Shown: positions 28,289-40,449, numbered from the stretch's first letter. The stretch: DNA of 64,000 nt from Silurus meridionalis (GCF_014805685.1 NC_060904.1:12961811-13025810); one strand, 5' to 3'. Numbers and translations: made by a program. The notes: generated from the letters alone by a model not told the origin.

Positions 28289-29272
28289 CACACATCATTG
28301 AATCATCATTGAAGCATTTTTGTCAACAGCCAAGCTCAATCACTTGGCTTACAGAGTTCTACAACTGAAATGATTCTGACTCTAGAGTTAAACAACCATC
28401 ATTAACTACATCCTAAAAAGTACCCCAAACCCAGATCAGCATCTTCACCTGTCACTTTAAACAAGCTAAGTGAGGTTGGTAGTTGTGTGCAACACACATG
28501 TTCAACTCGGTATTGTATTTAACACACACCTTCCAAATCACTATGCAGTCTGCCAGCTCTGCTTGTGATAGACATAAATTGCAGCATCCCCCCAAATGTA
28601 CAGTTGTTTATTTTAATTGGATATTGTATTATGTTATGTTTTCTCTGGGCTGCCCTGCATTTTGAAAAGTGGAAGCTGAATTTCAATGGAAATTCAGGAG
28701 GCAGTATAAATGCTCTACTATTTATGCAATGAATCATCTGGACAACAAAGATGCTTAGTGACAAATGACTAATGAGGCACACATATAATATATAATACAT
28801 ATAGATAAAACTGTTCTAACAGAAATGTTCTTATTATTTTTCTTTCTTAAAAAACCCACAAATTATCACAAAAGGTAGTAGGAAGGTCCAAGGTAGCAGC
28901 TATTGTTTTTGGATTCGGGTCCCCTTAGTGGTTTTCTTTATGATGGAACTATCCTACATTGTGTGAAACCTGACTGAATTGCATGAGCACAAGCATGTTC
29001 CAAGCATGTTCCTGATCACCTGTTTTTTTAACAACCAGTCTTTGATTAACAATGTATCTCAACAACTAGTTGCTGATCACCATTGTTTCCAAACAACCAA
29101 TCGCCAATCATTATTGTTTATTCATGATTAATCATTGATCATTATTCTCATGTCTAACATTGATACCATGAGCAATGGTATTTTTTTTTTTTTACTTAAA
29201 AAAAAAAAAAGATTTCTGTTTTTTTAGACCTTAAATTTCCATGCAACATTTTCAATGCAAACATTTCATGAT
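28285..29272. other. Intron 2 sequence without recognisable feature
   Basis: Nothing supported. A block at 28970-29170 has loosely repeated words (AAGCATGTTCC twice; CAACAACTAG and AACAACCAAT) but no family I recognise. Confidence 0.4.
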
Positions 29273-29280
29273 GATTCAAT

Positions 29281-30344
29281 CAGTGGTGAGCTGTAAGGGC
29301 CTTCTTTGCTGATCAGAATCACTAACTTACATTTTAATATTAATTTGTCTATGAATATTTATTACATTTCTCACAATAGTCTATTTTTTACATTTTATAT
29401 CGTTTCTCTCAAGGATGCTTCTGCAAGAAGCAGTGACACCAAGTGAATTTTACGTTGGAGTGTCTATCCAATCAGATTTCAGCCATCATGTCTGATATTG
29501 CCATTAGGCCATCAGCTATAAACAGTACGATCTCTTAGTAGCTTCTAATCCATGTTGCTTGAAGCTGTTGCTTTAACCATATTTTAAGTTGGTCACTCCA
29601 ATGCCCTCTAGAAGGCAGAGAATCTTGTCAATGTTTACCAATCAAGCATCTTTTAATTAGATGGTCAGAGAGCGCACTAGTCAGAGCTACCAAATCACAT
29701 TTGTTGCAAAATGCACAAGCTCAAATGTAATTTGTGTGGATTTGATAGCTGTTTTTCTATTGAACAATGGCTGACAGAGGAGAAGAAATTAATTTAATCA
29801 CAGAAACACTTTCAAAGAAATGTACAAAACAGACTTTTCACGAAAAGCTGGACATTGTGAGGAAAGGTAAGCCAAAATAGTTCTTAAGTTCCTAATAGTT
29901 CAAAAGAATTCTTAAGCTTTTTCATGAACCATTTATATTTTTGTGTTTTCTTTCCAGTAGAAATTGAACAAAAACACACACTTTGCCTTTATTTCAAATC
30001 CCCAGGAAAACTTTAATGCACAAAAAATGCACAAAATTGCACAGAAAAATGGGTTATTTTATGACTTTTTATGATTTTTTTTTTATTGATGCTTCTGCTT
30101 GAGATGATGTATGTGGGCGGTGCAGCTGTGGTTGCAGTCTAAGGAGACTTGTTGAATTGTGTTCATTGGGTTTCTTGCTTTAGTAATAACATTTATTCTC
30201 GCTGCATGAGTCTGTGATGCATCACTCAGTTATACTGTTTTTCTTTATAAAATAGTTGGTTTTTATAGCCAGGGTGTCAGAATGATGGTATTAAGAGGTG
30301 AATTTGTTTCATGCAGGACATGACTAGGACACGGCCTGCATCTG
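29281..30344 (+). mobile_element. hAT element (ZMYM1-like transposase remnant), 1064 bp
   Basis: The element starts CAGTGGTGAGCTGTAAGGGC and ends GGCCTGCATCTG, a degraded CAGTG-type inverted end. The flanking 8-mers are GATTCAAT (29273-29280) and AATTCAAT (30345-30352), 7 of 8 matching. Inside, from ATG at 29766, a frame reads MADRGEEINLITETLSKK, then TFHEKLDIVRKG, and meets a donor-like AAAG|GTAAG. FxEKLDIVRKG is how ZMYM1-like hAT transposases of fish begin (remembered). The rest of the transposase is gone. Sister copies lie at 46555 and 52209. Confidence 0.75.
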
Positions 30345-30463
30345 AATTCAATGAATGTACAAATGACTTGGTGAGTTCTAGTATCTTGAACATGTATTAG
30401 CTCACAAATTAAAAAAAGAAAAAATGGTTTAGTAGGAGAATCAGCTAAACAAATCTACCAAAT

Positions 30464-31030
30464 TTTTCGGACTATATATTTTGAACCCGTGGCTTAAACA
30501 ACGAAGCGGCTAATTTATGAATTTTCCTGGGTTTTTTCTGGTTTCACAAACTTCAAGCCAAAAAACTGAACCCCATAACATTAGACCAATGAAATTTCTG
30601 AACGGAAACGAAAAAACGCACCTCACCTGTGTTCTGAGCTGCACGGCATCGGGAGAAAAAACTTCCATCAGGTGATTTTTAAACGCACGACGATGCCGGA
30701 CAATAAACTCCAGAGAGAAATAGTTGTGAATAATAATCTATCAGTAATAAGTGCATATTATATTTAATAAAAAACAGTAGTGATAATAGTGAACATGTAC
30801 ATGCACAGCACATATTGTGTCTTACAACATGTTACATTCGAAATGTACTGTGAATTTTGAACCATAATTTATTTAATATATATGTATTTTCCACTATAAC
30901 CCATTATTGTTTAAATAGGTGCGGCCACTGCATTTCTATTTTTTTTTAATCTGTTGATTCTGTATAATTATACCTCGCGAACAGATTATGTATGGGTTGT
31001 GCTAAACCGGTGTTGTTAAAAATCAGCAAA
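30464..31030. mobile_element. Tigger/pogo-like miniature element (TTTTTCGGACTATA end)
   Basis: The left end TTTTTCGGACTATATATTTT and the following words CGGCTAATTTATGAA, TTTCACAAACTTCAAGCC and CATCAGGTGATTTTTAAACG match a family with CGGACTATAAG-type ends that I associate with Tigger-like DNA transposons. The right end is blurred (GTGCGGCC near 30918). No transposase frame is left. The name is tentative. Confidence 0.45.
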
Positions 31031-31877
31031 GCGTATATACGATTTTGTCTACACCCACACACAGGGGCAGGTCAGTGTAAAATGTCATCTGACAGCAGAA
31101 AATAACCATGACCTCTGCCTTTCAGGAGACATTAGGAGCTTTTCGAACACATTAGCTCCAGGACGAAAACAGGCAACATCGAAATCAGCTTAAAAATGAC
31201 TCAGAATATGTGACTAGGAGAGGATGTGTCATTCACCTGTACAGTATGCTTCACAATATTAAAAGATAAAGACCTGGGTTAGGAGGTATGTAAATTCGAT
31301 CTTATCTTTAATGCTACTTAATGCTGTTCAAATGAATTCTAGCTGTGTGTTAGGGGTGTCACTAACCGTACCTACTGTATGTAGCATATAGATACATACA
31401 GTAGTATGTCTTTCTTTTTTTGTTTCTTTACCACTTCCAACCAGGTGGAAACAGCATCACTGTAAGCATCGTCTGTGAATTCAACACTTACAATTCTTCC
31501 AAGTCAGTAACACTTAGGAGACTGATATTCAATGGAATGCAATTAAAAAAAAATTTGTTTATAGTAGCCTAATTGAAACCTTGACCAGGCAGGGTGATGT
31601 AAGGATGAGTGAACACTACAGGCCCTTGCATGTTAATGAATGTTGTGTTTGTTTCCCACGTCTGACGCACACACACACACACACAATTCGCGACTGTATG
31701 AACCAAGACTCAATCCCTTGTTTCACCTTTCTAAAGCTTTCAAAATAAACAGAGCCAAGCAAGACAAAAAGATAACAGTGGCAAAAGTGATAGCGCCCCT
31801 CCGATTTGTTTCTGGTTTTATATCTGTTTAGAACACATTAGCTGTTCATTCTGAATAATTCATTTCCAGTTATATCC

Positions 31878-31880
<3 letters not shown>
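31031..31880. other. Intron 2 sequence without recognisable feature
   Basis: No gene seen. A short CA run lies at 31666-31684. Confidence 0.4.

Positions 31881-31934
<54 letters not shown>
31881..31934. repeat. (GT)n microsatellite
   Basis: GT dinucleotide run of 54 bp, seen directly. Confidence 0.98.
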
Positions 31935-31935
<1 letters not shown>

Positions 31936-32849
31936 TAATTACACATGCTCTAGTTCTTCTGTTTTATCATACTCCTCTGTGACAGGCTGCTTTAAATCTA
32001 AGCCACAAAAGCTCAGGTGCACAAATGAACTCAGCTGACCCCCTAAACCCATATTCACTCAATCTACAGATGGGACTTCTTTCGCCATGTTCTTCGACTC
32101 TGCTCTATACGTATTTGAAATGATGCCCTATTTATTAAACAGTTCACTATTTTGGGCAGCAATTTGCAGTCATGTCATAAGGCATGTTCCAGAAATAGCT
32201 GTACTGCGATAACATATCAAATGTGACAAAGCACTGAAATAAGCCAAATAATGCACTTCAGAATGTTACTGGACCGAAGCAAACCAATATGCAAACCAGG
32301 TACTGTACAAAATCAGTTTCTTTAATCAAATATTTCATTAACGCTGACAATTCAGTGTAACTGGTTCAAATCCCGGTTCAAGTTTTTTAATTAATGCCAT
32401 AAATCTTCCCCTATTAAAGATTCATCTATCAGGCAGACACACTATCCACAAAAACAAACTAAAAGAACCACAGATAGATTTTTTTTTACTTAACCCAAAG
32501 GACCAAGGAAATTGAATAAAGGGATCTGGTGTGTGAAGTGAGAAGAAGAGAGTGAATGTGCGTGTTTGTGTGCAAGGTGTCTTAACACGGTTCTTCCCTT
32601 AGGTATGGCTGATCCTTTGAGAGTCTAGCAATGAGTCACCTCTTTCTCTCGTTCCTTGTCTGCCTTTTTTTTTAAACGCCACACTCACTTGTCCTTTTGC
32701 CAGGCTCTGGCAGGTGCAGATAAATGGAGAGGCTCAGCTGGGCTACGGATGCTCTAGAGAACTCATAACTTTTGACAAGACCAGAAGACAAAAGGAAGCT
32801 TTTCAGGATCAGAGCTTGCATAGAAGAACTTTCTTTTTTTTTTCCATTT

Positions 32850-32852
<3 letters not shown>
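31935..32852. other. Intron 2 sequence without recognisable feature
   Basis: No supported feature on either strand. Confidence 0.35.
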
Positions 32853-32888
<36 letters not shown>

Positions 32889-33002
32889 AAATGAGAACAC
32901 TGGTGAACATCAATATGTTTTCTTATTCTTTATTTTCAGGTCTATGCAATTATTTTATTTCTTATTATTATAATTGATATTTTGGCATCTTATAATATAT
33001 TC

Positions 33003-33037
<35 letters not shown>

Positions 33038-33040
33038 CTT

Positions 33041-33096
<56 letters not shown>
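32853..33096. repeat. Cluster of (TC)n pyrimidine tracts
   Basis: Two long TC tracts, 32853-32887 and 33001-33096 (the second with a few TTTC interruptions), plus a third short tract with a T-run at 33161-33189. All run in the same strand orientation. Pyrimidine mirror-repeat tracts of this kind can adopt non-B DNA. The Ser-Leu and Arg-Glu frames over them are artefacts. Confidence 0.95.
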
Positions 33097-33098
<2 letters not shown>

Positions 33099-33199
33099 CT
33101 TCATCCACTTCATTCCAAAGATGTTGAGAATGGTTGAGGTCAGATCCACAAAGTTACCATTGCTCTCTCTCTCTCTTTTTTTTTTTTTAGTTAAATTTG

Positions 33200-34173
33200 T
33201 TTTACAATAATCACTATAGTCGGTGTTTGGCCCAACATGTGCACAAATAGTCCTGTAAAAAGAGGTCCTTTTAAAGGGTGCAATAAGTGCAAAAGAAGGC
33301 AATTTCATGCAAAAAAAGGAAAACTAATCGTGACGCAGTATTTAGGAAAATGAAATCCCATGGCTATATGATGGAGTGTGACAGCTTTTTTTAAACAAGT
33401 GGGGCAAAAATGTTGTTTCTAGGTGTCTCTAAGTAAAAAAAAAAAAAAGTAATTAATGATTTAAATTAATAGCCTAAAATATCAATACAAATAATAGACA
33501 CTTTATCTATATTTAAAATGAATTTACATTTATTTAAGTATTATACTTACCAGCTACATTACCTATTGCTTTTGAAGAAAAAAATAAAAATAATAATAAT
33601 AATTATTATTATATTTTTACAGTCTGTAAAAACTGTCAAGTTTTAGCGAGTCTGTGCCGACTATAATATCGTTTTCCAGTTTTCAGCTGACAGGAGTAGA
33701 ACCTAATGTGGTCTTCTGCTATTGTTGCTGATCCTTCTCATGGTTCAGCATGCTGTGCTTTTAGCACACCACAGCTGTGAAGAGTGTTTATTTGAATTTT
33801 TTTATGCTTTCAGATGGCTCAACCAAGCATTATCCTCCAACCTTTCTTATTACCAAGTCATTTCTACTATCAGAAATTCCACTCACTGAAGTTTTATACT
33901 TTTTTTTTTCTAACCTTTTTCCCCCATTATTGTGAACCTTCTATAGACTATTGTGCAATAAAATCACAGGAGATGAGCTGTTGCTTAAATAGTTAAACTA
34001 AACCTGTCTAAACCTACCAACCATGTCATGCCATTGTCAAAGAAATCCAGATATATAACTGAAATTTAAATGTTAAATTTGTCCCTGATGATCAAACCAA
34101 ATGCGACATTGTTAAGAAAAAAATATGGTGTTGCAAAAGGTCATGGATGACAAATTTGATTGAATAATTTTCC
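33200..34173. other. Intron 2 sequence without recognisable feature
   Basis: No gene. An AT-rich self-complementary stretch (AATAATAATTATTATTAT) lies at about 33592-33612. Confidence 0.4.
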
Positions 34174-34183
34174 TGGATTCTAA

Positions 34184-34418
34184 GGGGTCCCTGGTAGTCT
34201 AGTGGTTAGGATGCGCCGCTCTCACCGCTGCGGCCCGGGTTTGATCCCTAGTCAGGGAACCAACCCTAGCCACTCTTAGTGCCAGTCCCAAGCCGGGATA
34301 AATGGGGAGGGTTGCGTTAGGAAGGGCATCCAGCGTAAAAACATGCCAAATCAAACATGTGGATGATCTGCTGTGGCGACCCCTAACAGTAGAAGCTGAA
34401 AGAAAGTTTTAATTTTTA
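34184..34418 (+). mobile_element. tRNA-Glu-derived SINE with target duplication
   Basis: The head at 34188-34259 is 72 nt long and matches tRNA-Glu with a CTC anticodon. It starts TCCCTGGTAGTCTAGTGGTT (box A region), continues CGCTCTCACCGCTG (anticodon arm) and GGGTTTGATCCC (box B), and closes with CAGGGAA. A body of about 105 nt follows, and then the tail GATCTGCTGTGGCGACCCCT AACAG, shared with the LINE 3' ends at 3425 and 19768. A perfect 10-bp duplication, TGGATTCTAA, flanks it at 34174-34183 and 34419-34428. The head explains Pol III transcription; the shared tail suggests it is mobilised by the RTE-like LINE. The head should not be called as a tRNA gene. Confidence 0.92.
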
Positions 34419-34429
34419 TGGATTCTAAA

Positions 34430-35599
34430 TGCTAACATTTACAGTAATCTCAGGCATCACTAGGCTGTCCGTGTGGGGCTATCCTTAGCTCAGCATGTGG
34501 TTTCCAATTGATGTGATCTCTATCCAGAAGTAGTGCATCACAAAAGATCAGGTTAAAGGGTAAGGGGTAAAAAACGTATCTATTGTACATGATAATGCAT
34601 ATAATGTTAGATTTTTCTATTAGCTGAGGCAAACATTAGCATATTGCAGCAGAGAATGCCTATTTGATGTCTCCAAAGACATTCACATCTGTCCTGTAAG
34701 TAAGAAAGAAGGAAGTTCAAGGAAAAGTAAGACTTCTAAAAGCATACATATATTGACACAGTGCATAGAGTTGGTGTAGAAAAAAACCTTTCGGGAAACA
34801 GCTGAATACCAACATTGACAATGCTGTTTTAACCTTAGGAGCCAAAACAACAGGTCTATACAACTTCCACAGGCTATGCCACTAAAATGAAAAGAAATAT
34901 ATATATATATATGCTGTTGCAAATTCTTTTTATTTATTTATTTGTGAGTGCAAAGCTAAGGAGTGTAAAAGGAGGTCATGGGGTGGCGTAAAGTCACCAT
35001 ATGGGGTTTGAATTTGTTTAGATTTGTTCAAATACGAACACTTGAAACTGTAGTGAACTTGAACTGGGAGAATTTTTGTAAGTAAAACAGACACTGTGCT
35101 GACTATAGCTCTTCCTTACTGTTCTTATGGGATCATTTTGACAAATGGTGCTTACTGGCTGCAGCGACACCCCTGTTCTAGTGTACTTAATGACAATGCA
35201 AGCAGAGTGTCAGCAGGTTTTTTCATCTCCTCCCCTCCTCCAAACACATAAAGAAATTCTCATTATGCATCTTAAAGACACTGCTGTAACAACACTTGTA
35301 ATCTGGTCCAATCAAACTTGGACTAAATCTCATCACAGAGTGAAATCCTTGGAGGAGGTAGGATGCAGCAATAAGCCTCAGGCATGTACTTGCAAAGCAA
35401 AATTAAAAGCTGTAACTTACTCCCTCGTCACTATAAACAGCACCTCCAAGGACTCAAACGCATATCCAGGTTCTATGTGTTAACCTTGTTTAATTCAATA
35501 AAAAAACAAGAATGCATTAAAAAATAAAAGTAAGATGTGTTAGTGTGGACAAGTAAACAGACAAATATGTTTTGTAGTTGTTGCTACTGAGTGATTCTT
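34430..35599. other. Intron 2 sequence without recognisable feature
   Basis: No transposon or gene recognised. A short AT run lies at 34899-34911. Confidence 0.4.
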
Positions 35600-36117
35600 A
35601 CACTATAAGGTCAAATGTATTAGAACACCTGACTTTTTCAGCCATATGTGAAAAAGTCCCCAAGTTATAATCACAAAGTAGGAGGCAAAAAATGTTATAG
35701 AATGTCTTAAGATGTGCTAGCATTTAATTCTTCCCTTGACCCAGACCAAACCTGTTTCAGCATGACAATAACCATGTGCACAAAGCCAGCGCCATGAAGA
35801 TATGATTTACATGAGTTGGAGAGGAAGATCTTGATTGGCCTGCTTTAGTGGCCTGACCTCAACTCAAATGAACACCTTCGGGATGAATTGGAACGGTGAA
35901 TGCACCCCAGGCCTCCTCTCCCTACCAGAGTACCTGATTTTACCAACACCCTTGTGGCTAAATGAGCATAAAACTCCACAAACACACTCCAAAATCTAGA
36001 GGAACGTCTTCCAAAAAAAGTGGATGTTATTAAAACAGCAAATGGGGAGGATATGTTATTGACAAAAGAACATATAAATCTTATAGTCAGGTGTCTACAA
36101 ACTTTTGTCTATATAGT
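35600..36117 (+). mobile_element. Tc1-like element relic (CACTATATGGCCAAAAG family)
   Basis: The left end is CACTATAAGGTCAAATGTAT and the right end is CAAACTTTTGTCTATATAGT, forming imperfect inverted termini with TCAGGTGTC-type subterminal words. Between about 35755 and 36030 the plus strand retains the second half of a Tc1 transposase: a FQHDN motif, then HKASAMK, a degraded SPDLNP motif and an H-L-x-D-E-L motif with stops. Dead copy; relatives at 16261, 43737 and 49476. Confidence 0.75.
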
Positions 36118-36265
36118 CGATCAATTACTGACTTGCTACAACTATGAAATATAATCTTGGCTTATTGGCTTCTTTATCATTCATCATAAGATGACCAAGT
36201 CCTATACAAAAGCCACAATCATCAGAGTCTACATTTATAAATACTTTTTAGGAATAGAAAGAATT

Positions 36266-38672
36266 ATCTCTATTGTATACAATTTCATGCCTCAGGCATC
36301 CTCTCACCTCTCACTGACTTTCCACTCTTCATTCTCTGAATACTTGCTCTCACTTCCTCCTTACTAATCCTATCCACTTCTTGCTTCACCATCTCCACCT
36401 CATCCAACCTTCTTTCACTCTCATTTTCCTCATTCATTAGCTGCTCAAAATACTCCCTCCATCTTCTCAACACACTCTCCTCACTAGTAAACACATTTCC
36501 ATCTCCATTCTTTATTGCTCTAACTTGTAGCCCATCCTTCCCAGCACGGCCACTCTGCCTGGCCAATCATAAAATCCTTCAGGTATAAATTATTTTCTCC
36601 TTCCTTCCAACAGTAGTGTCTCATATAGCTCCTTAAATGCCTTTTCCTTTGCTTTCGCCACAAACCCCTTTTCACCTGCTGCTGCATCTCCTTGTACTCC
36701 TGCCTACTTTTCTCAACACTCTGTCGATCCCAATTCTGTTTCGCCAACCTCTTTCTCCTTATGCTTTCCTGCACTTCCTCATGCCACCACCACCACGTCT
36801 CTTTGTCTTGCTTTCTATTTCCAAAAGTCACAGCAGGTACCTTTCTAACTGTCTCCCTTAACACTTCTGCAGTAGTTACCCATTCAACCAGCATCTCCTC
36901 ACCAAAACTGAGCCCCTGTCTGACCCTTTTTCTAAATCTCACAATAGTCTTCCTTCTTCAGATCCACCATTTTTTTTATTTATTAATTTGCCGTCACCCT
37001 ATGCTCCTCCGTCTTCTTAAAATAAGTATTTACCACTGCCATTTCCATCCTTTTATCAAAATCTACCACCATCTGCGTTTCCACATTCCTCTCCTTAAGG
37101 CCATACCTACCCATCACCTCCGCATCACCTCTGTTCCCTTCACCAACATGGCAATTGAAGTCTGCTCCAATCAACAATCTTTCTTTCCTAGGTACACCTT
37201 CTACCACTTTGTAAGGATGGTCAGATCCTTTTACGATCCCAGACCCCGAGAACTGCTATGCAACTTCATGAGGCCAGACCCCGAGAACTGCCTTGCAACA
37301 AAACAATAAACTTTGTAATCTGAGGAGAGGATCTCTTCAATCTGAGGAGAGAAAGCCATTTGTTTAGCTGCCTGCTCACCCATCCTTGAGCCCCCTCTGT
37401 CCCTCCTGGGGAGATGACCGGGTCATGGAAAGGTGACAGAAGTTCCCGAAATTCAAGCTACCATACTTGCATAATGTAATAATTACATTATAGGAATGTA
37501 TGCATTTTTACCTCCACATGTTTGGTATCATTTTAAAGGTCTAAGTGTGATTGGAAATATGATTGTTCTATTATTTGTTTTAGATGTGACATTTGTTTAT
37601 TGATTATTGCCTGGGAAATAAATGTAAAATTCTTGATTAACTCTGAAATTTCCTGAAATCATTTATATCTAGTTGATTATGTAGTCTGATGTTACCGCAA
37701 ATCTATGACCAGGATGGTACAAACTGAAGGCTCATGAACAGATGGAGCATAGAGCACAACGTCTGGGACCTTCTGATTTCTGACTTTCACTGACTTAGCA
37801 AGTTATGACCAAGTAACTAAATCAAATATTCTTTATGAATGAGCAAGCATTGAGCGGTCCACTTAAAGAATATTAGTTTACCGTTATATCCTCTGACTAA
37901 GATTCTGACTGGCCCATGAGCCTCCGTGAGCAGGTATCGTTAACCAAGCACAAGGCTCTAAGCGACTCTGGGTCCATAATGAATGATTATTTGAACATAA
38001 TTTTTCAAATTATTTTTGTGTTTAGAACAATCTATTAAAATGAAAGAAGAAATACAACCAATAAAGTGATCAGGTTGAATTAGATATATTCAAGTTAAAT
38101 CTTTATTATAAATTCGAGTCAGATTAGAGGTAAAAAAAAATTGGATTCATGTAACAAAGTGCAATCCATTCTAGTAATCTTTTACAGCAGCTCAAGAAAG
38201 ACTAACATGCAGCATACCTTCACCCACACCAGTGGATTCCGTCATTGGTCCATTGGGTGTACCCTTACAAACTTCATCTTACTCACTCCAGAATTTTTCC
38301 TTCTCCTCCATCTTACTACCCACTTATGAAGCATAGGCACTGAAGACATTTATCATCACCCCTTCAACTTCCAGCTTCATGTTCATCACACTATCAGAAA
38401 CTCTCTTCACCTCCACTACACTCTAACTAAACTCTTTCTTCCAGATCACCCCTATACCATTTCTCTTCCCGTCCGCACCATGATAGAAAAGTTTAAAGCC
38501 TCCTTCAATGTTCCTGGCTCTACTCTCTTTCCAATGGTCTCCTGAACACACAACATATCTACCTTTCTCTTTTCCATCATATCAGCTACCTCTCTCTCTT
38601 TACCAGTCATAGTACCAACATTTAAACTGCCCACCCTAACTTCCACTCTGCTACACTTTGATCGACCCTATG
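36266..38672 (-). mobile_element. RTE-like LINE: endonuclease part, interrupted and 3'-truncated
   Basis: Read on the minus strand from 38672, it encodes an AP-endonuclease start (VRVGSLNVGTMTGKEREVAD, then DMLCVQET) to about 38265. It resumes at about 37212 with RLLIGADFNCHVGEGNRGDA, then KRMEMAVVNTYF and EEHRV. A gap of tens of residues follows, and then a basic linker with KETWWWWHEEVQESIRRKRLA and LTSEESVLRRW-like FTSEESVLRRWREYF up to MKSGKSV near 36300. This is the order in fish RTE-type LINEs (often annotated craniofacial development protein 2-like). The polymerase is missing. Stops and a frame change near 36540 show it is dead. The interruption at 37212-38265 is described separately. 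Confidence 0.8.
37212..38265. other. About 1.05 kb of unclassified DNA inserted in the LINE
   Basis: The LINE frame stops at a DEVCK-like sequence at about 38255 and restarts at KVVEGVPRKE at about 37212, so this block is an insertion. Its ends are TTTGTAAGGATGG and GTACCCTTACAAA, a short inverted match (GTAAGG/CCTTAC). Near its left end, GACCCCGAGAACTGC occurs twice, at about 37235 and 37276, and an AATAAA plus TCTGAGGAGAG repeated pair follows; this looks a little like an LTR end. No target duplication could be resolved and no coding frame is seen. Confidence 0.5.
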
Positions 38673-38870
38673 GAGTCCTGTTCTGAGTGGAACCCCTCTT
38701 GGAAAACCGCTGTATGACCCTGGCCACTGCACTGTATCTCAGTTTTAGAGTGTTACCGATCTTCTTAAAGCCTTTGTGGAGAGCAACAATTTTCATTCTC
38801 AAATCATCAGAGAGTTCTTTGCCTTGAGGTGTCATGTTGAACATCAAGTGGTCAGTATAAGAATTGCACT
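38668..38870 (-). mobile_element. Tc1-like transposase N-terminal fragment
   Basis: The minus-strand frame carries GKELSDDLRMKIVALHKGFK, then KIGNTLKLRYSAVARVIQRF and a Ser-Lys-Arg-Gly-Ser-Thr linker. This is the paired-like helix-turn-helix of Tc1 transposases. It ends where the LINE begins and lacks the DDE domain. Confidence 0.75.
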
Positions 38871-39073
38871 CGAAGCACCAAACTTTAACTGCTCTAAAAC
38901 AAGATTCACACATTTGTATGGTCCTGTCAAGCAGACAAAAGCATGAACATGATGGATAGGACATGTGGTTTTGCATGGTTAAACGATGTACAGCTGTTAT
39001 CACTTTTCTTGACAGCTATTTTGACAAAAATGGCTATATGGTAAGTTATTTTCAGATGACAGTAAATCTGTGC

Positions 39074-39108
39074 TACTATACTATACACTATACACTATAC
39101 ACTATACT
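39074..39108. repeat. Short (ACTATAC)n tandem repeat
   Basis: About five tandem units of the 7-mer ACTATAC, seen directly. Confidence 0.85.
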
Positions 39109-39129
39109 GCACATTCACTACTCTAAAAT

Positions 39130-39725
39130 ACACTGCCCATCCAAAAAAAGTCACCACCTGGTTTTTAAACAAGTGGGTAAGAGCCTCCCATTGAATATTT
39201 TACAACATGGATGATTATGTTTCAGCTGAAAACAAGTTATTTAACCCTAACTGATGCAGTGAGTAGCTTTTCATTTCTTTAACAACCATATCGGAAGACA
39301 CGTCCTGTGGTCATGGAAAAGATGTTGATCTGTTTCAGAAATTACATTTCATGATTTCATTTTATTGGTATGCATCAAACAAAGAAAACATCTAAGAAGA
39401 TTGCTGAAACTACTAAAGTTGGATTAAGAACTGTTTATTAAAAACTGGTAGGATAGTGGGGAACCATCATCTTCAATCACTTAAACATTTGGTGAAATCA
39501 AATCATAAAACAACAACAACAGTAAAACTCATGGATATGTTTGAAAGTAAGAGCACTTTCACACGCACAATGCAGAAGGAACTCAAGGGATTGGGACTAA
39601 ATTGCTGTGTAGCCTTAAGAAAAACACTTATCAGTGAGGGTAATCAGAAGAAAAAAGACTTCAATTTGCTAGGGAGCATAAAGATTGGACTCTGGAGCAA
39701 TGGAAGAAGGTCATCTGGTTTGATA
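39130..39725 (+). mobile_element. Tc1-like transposon 5' half
   Basis: The left end is ACACTGCCCATCCAAAAAAA followed by GTCACCACCTGG. Plus-strand traces follow: the helix-turn-helix region (KKTSKKIAETTKVGLRTVY-like words near 39375-39440), then RTMQKELKGLGLNCCVALRK near 39560-39620 and a damaged stretch corresponding to EHKDWTLEQWKKV near 39675-39715. It breaks before the catalytic aspartates. Frames are shifted by indels, and short deletions of linker sequence are evident. Confidence 0.75.
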
Positions 39726-40282
39726 GAGGCAGTTCATTTTAAATTTAATAATTCCACTAGTCCATTTGACATATTATTAGGGGTGCAAGCACAGAGTGTG
39801 TTTGCTTGTGTTTTCTTATTCTTTATCCCAAAATATGAACTGTGCAGGCACCAGTCTGTCAAATCTCTAAGTGATATGGGCAATTTGTTCATATGGAGGC
39901 ACAATGTTTTAACCAATGTCATGCTGTTTACCAAATTCACCTAGCAAAAAATAATTCAAATAAATAAGCCATCCTGTAGTTCAGATGGCTATATTTATAC
40001 CTTTACCAATTATGCGCATGCTGATCATTGGAAAAAAAAAAAAGATGATAAAATGTGGAGCCGTTTGTCCTAATGCTGTGGTGCGATCAAATACAACCCC
40101 TGAGCTAAATATGATTCATGAAGTCTGCTTGCATCGTACAGGAGTAATCGATCTCTCTGAGATGTGAGCTGAGGTTGGGGATGGGGAAGCAATTTCAGTG
40201 GCATCTGTCAACCGTTTGCACTTAGTGACACAGTGCTGCACAACTGAAATTTATAATAGAAGCTTTTATTAAAGGGTTACTA

Positions 40283-40444
<162 letters not shown>

Positions 40445-40449
40445 GAGCA

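Noticed and set aside
33001..33308. Arg-Glu or Ser-Leu rich proteins
   Set aside because: Translations of TC/GA microsatellites.
34188..34259. tRNA-Glu gene
   Set aside because: The match is good, but it is fused to a SINE body and LINE-like tail and bounded by a target duplication, so it is a SINE head.
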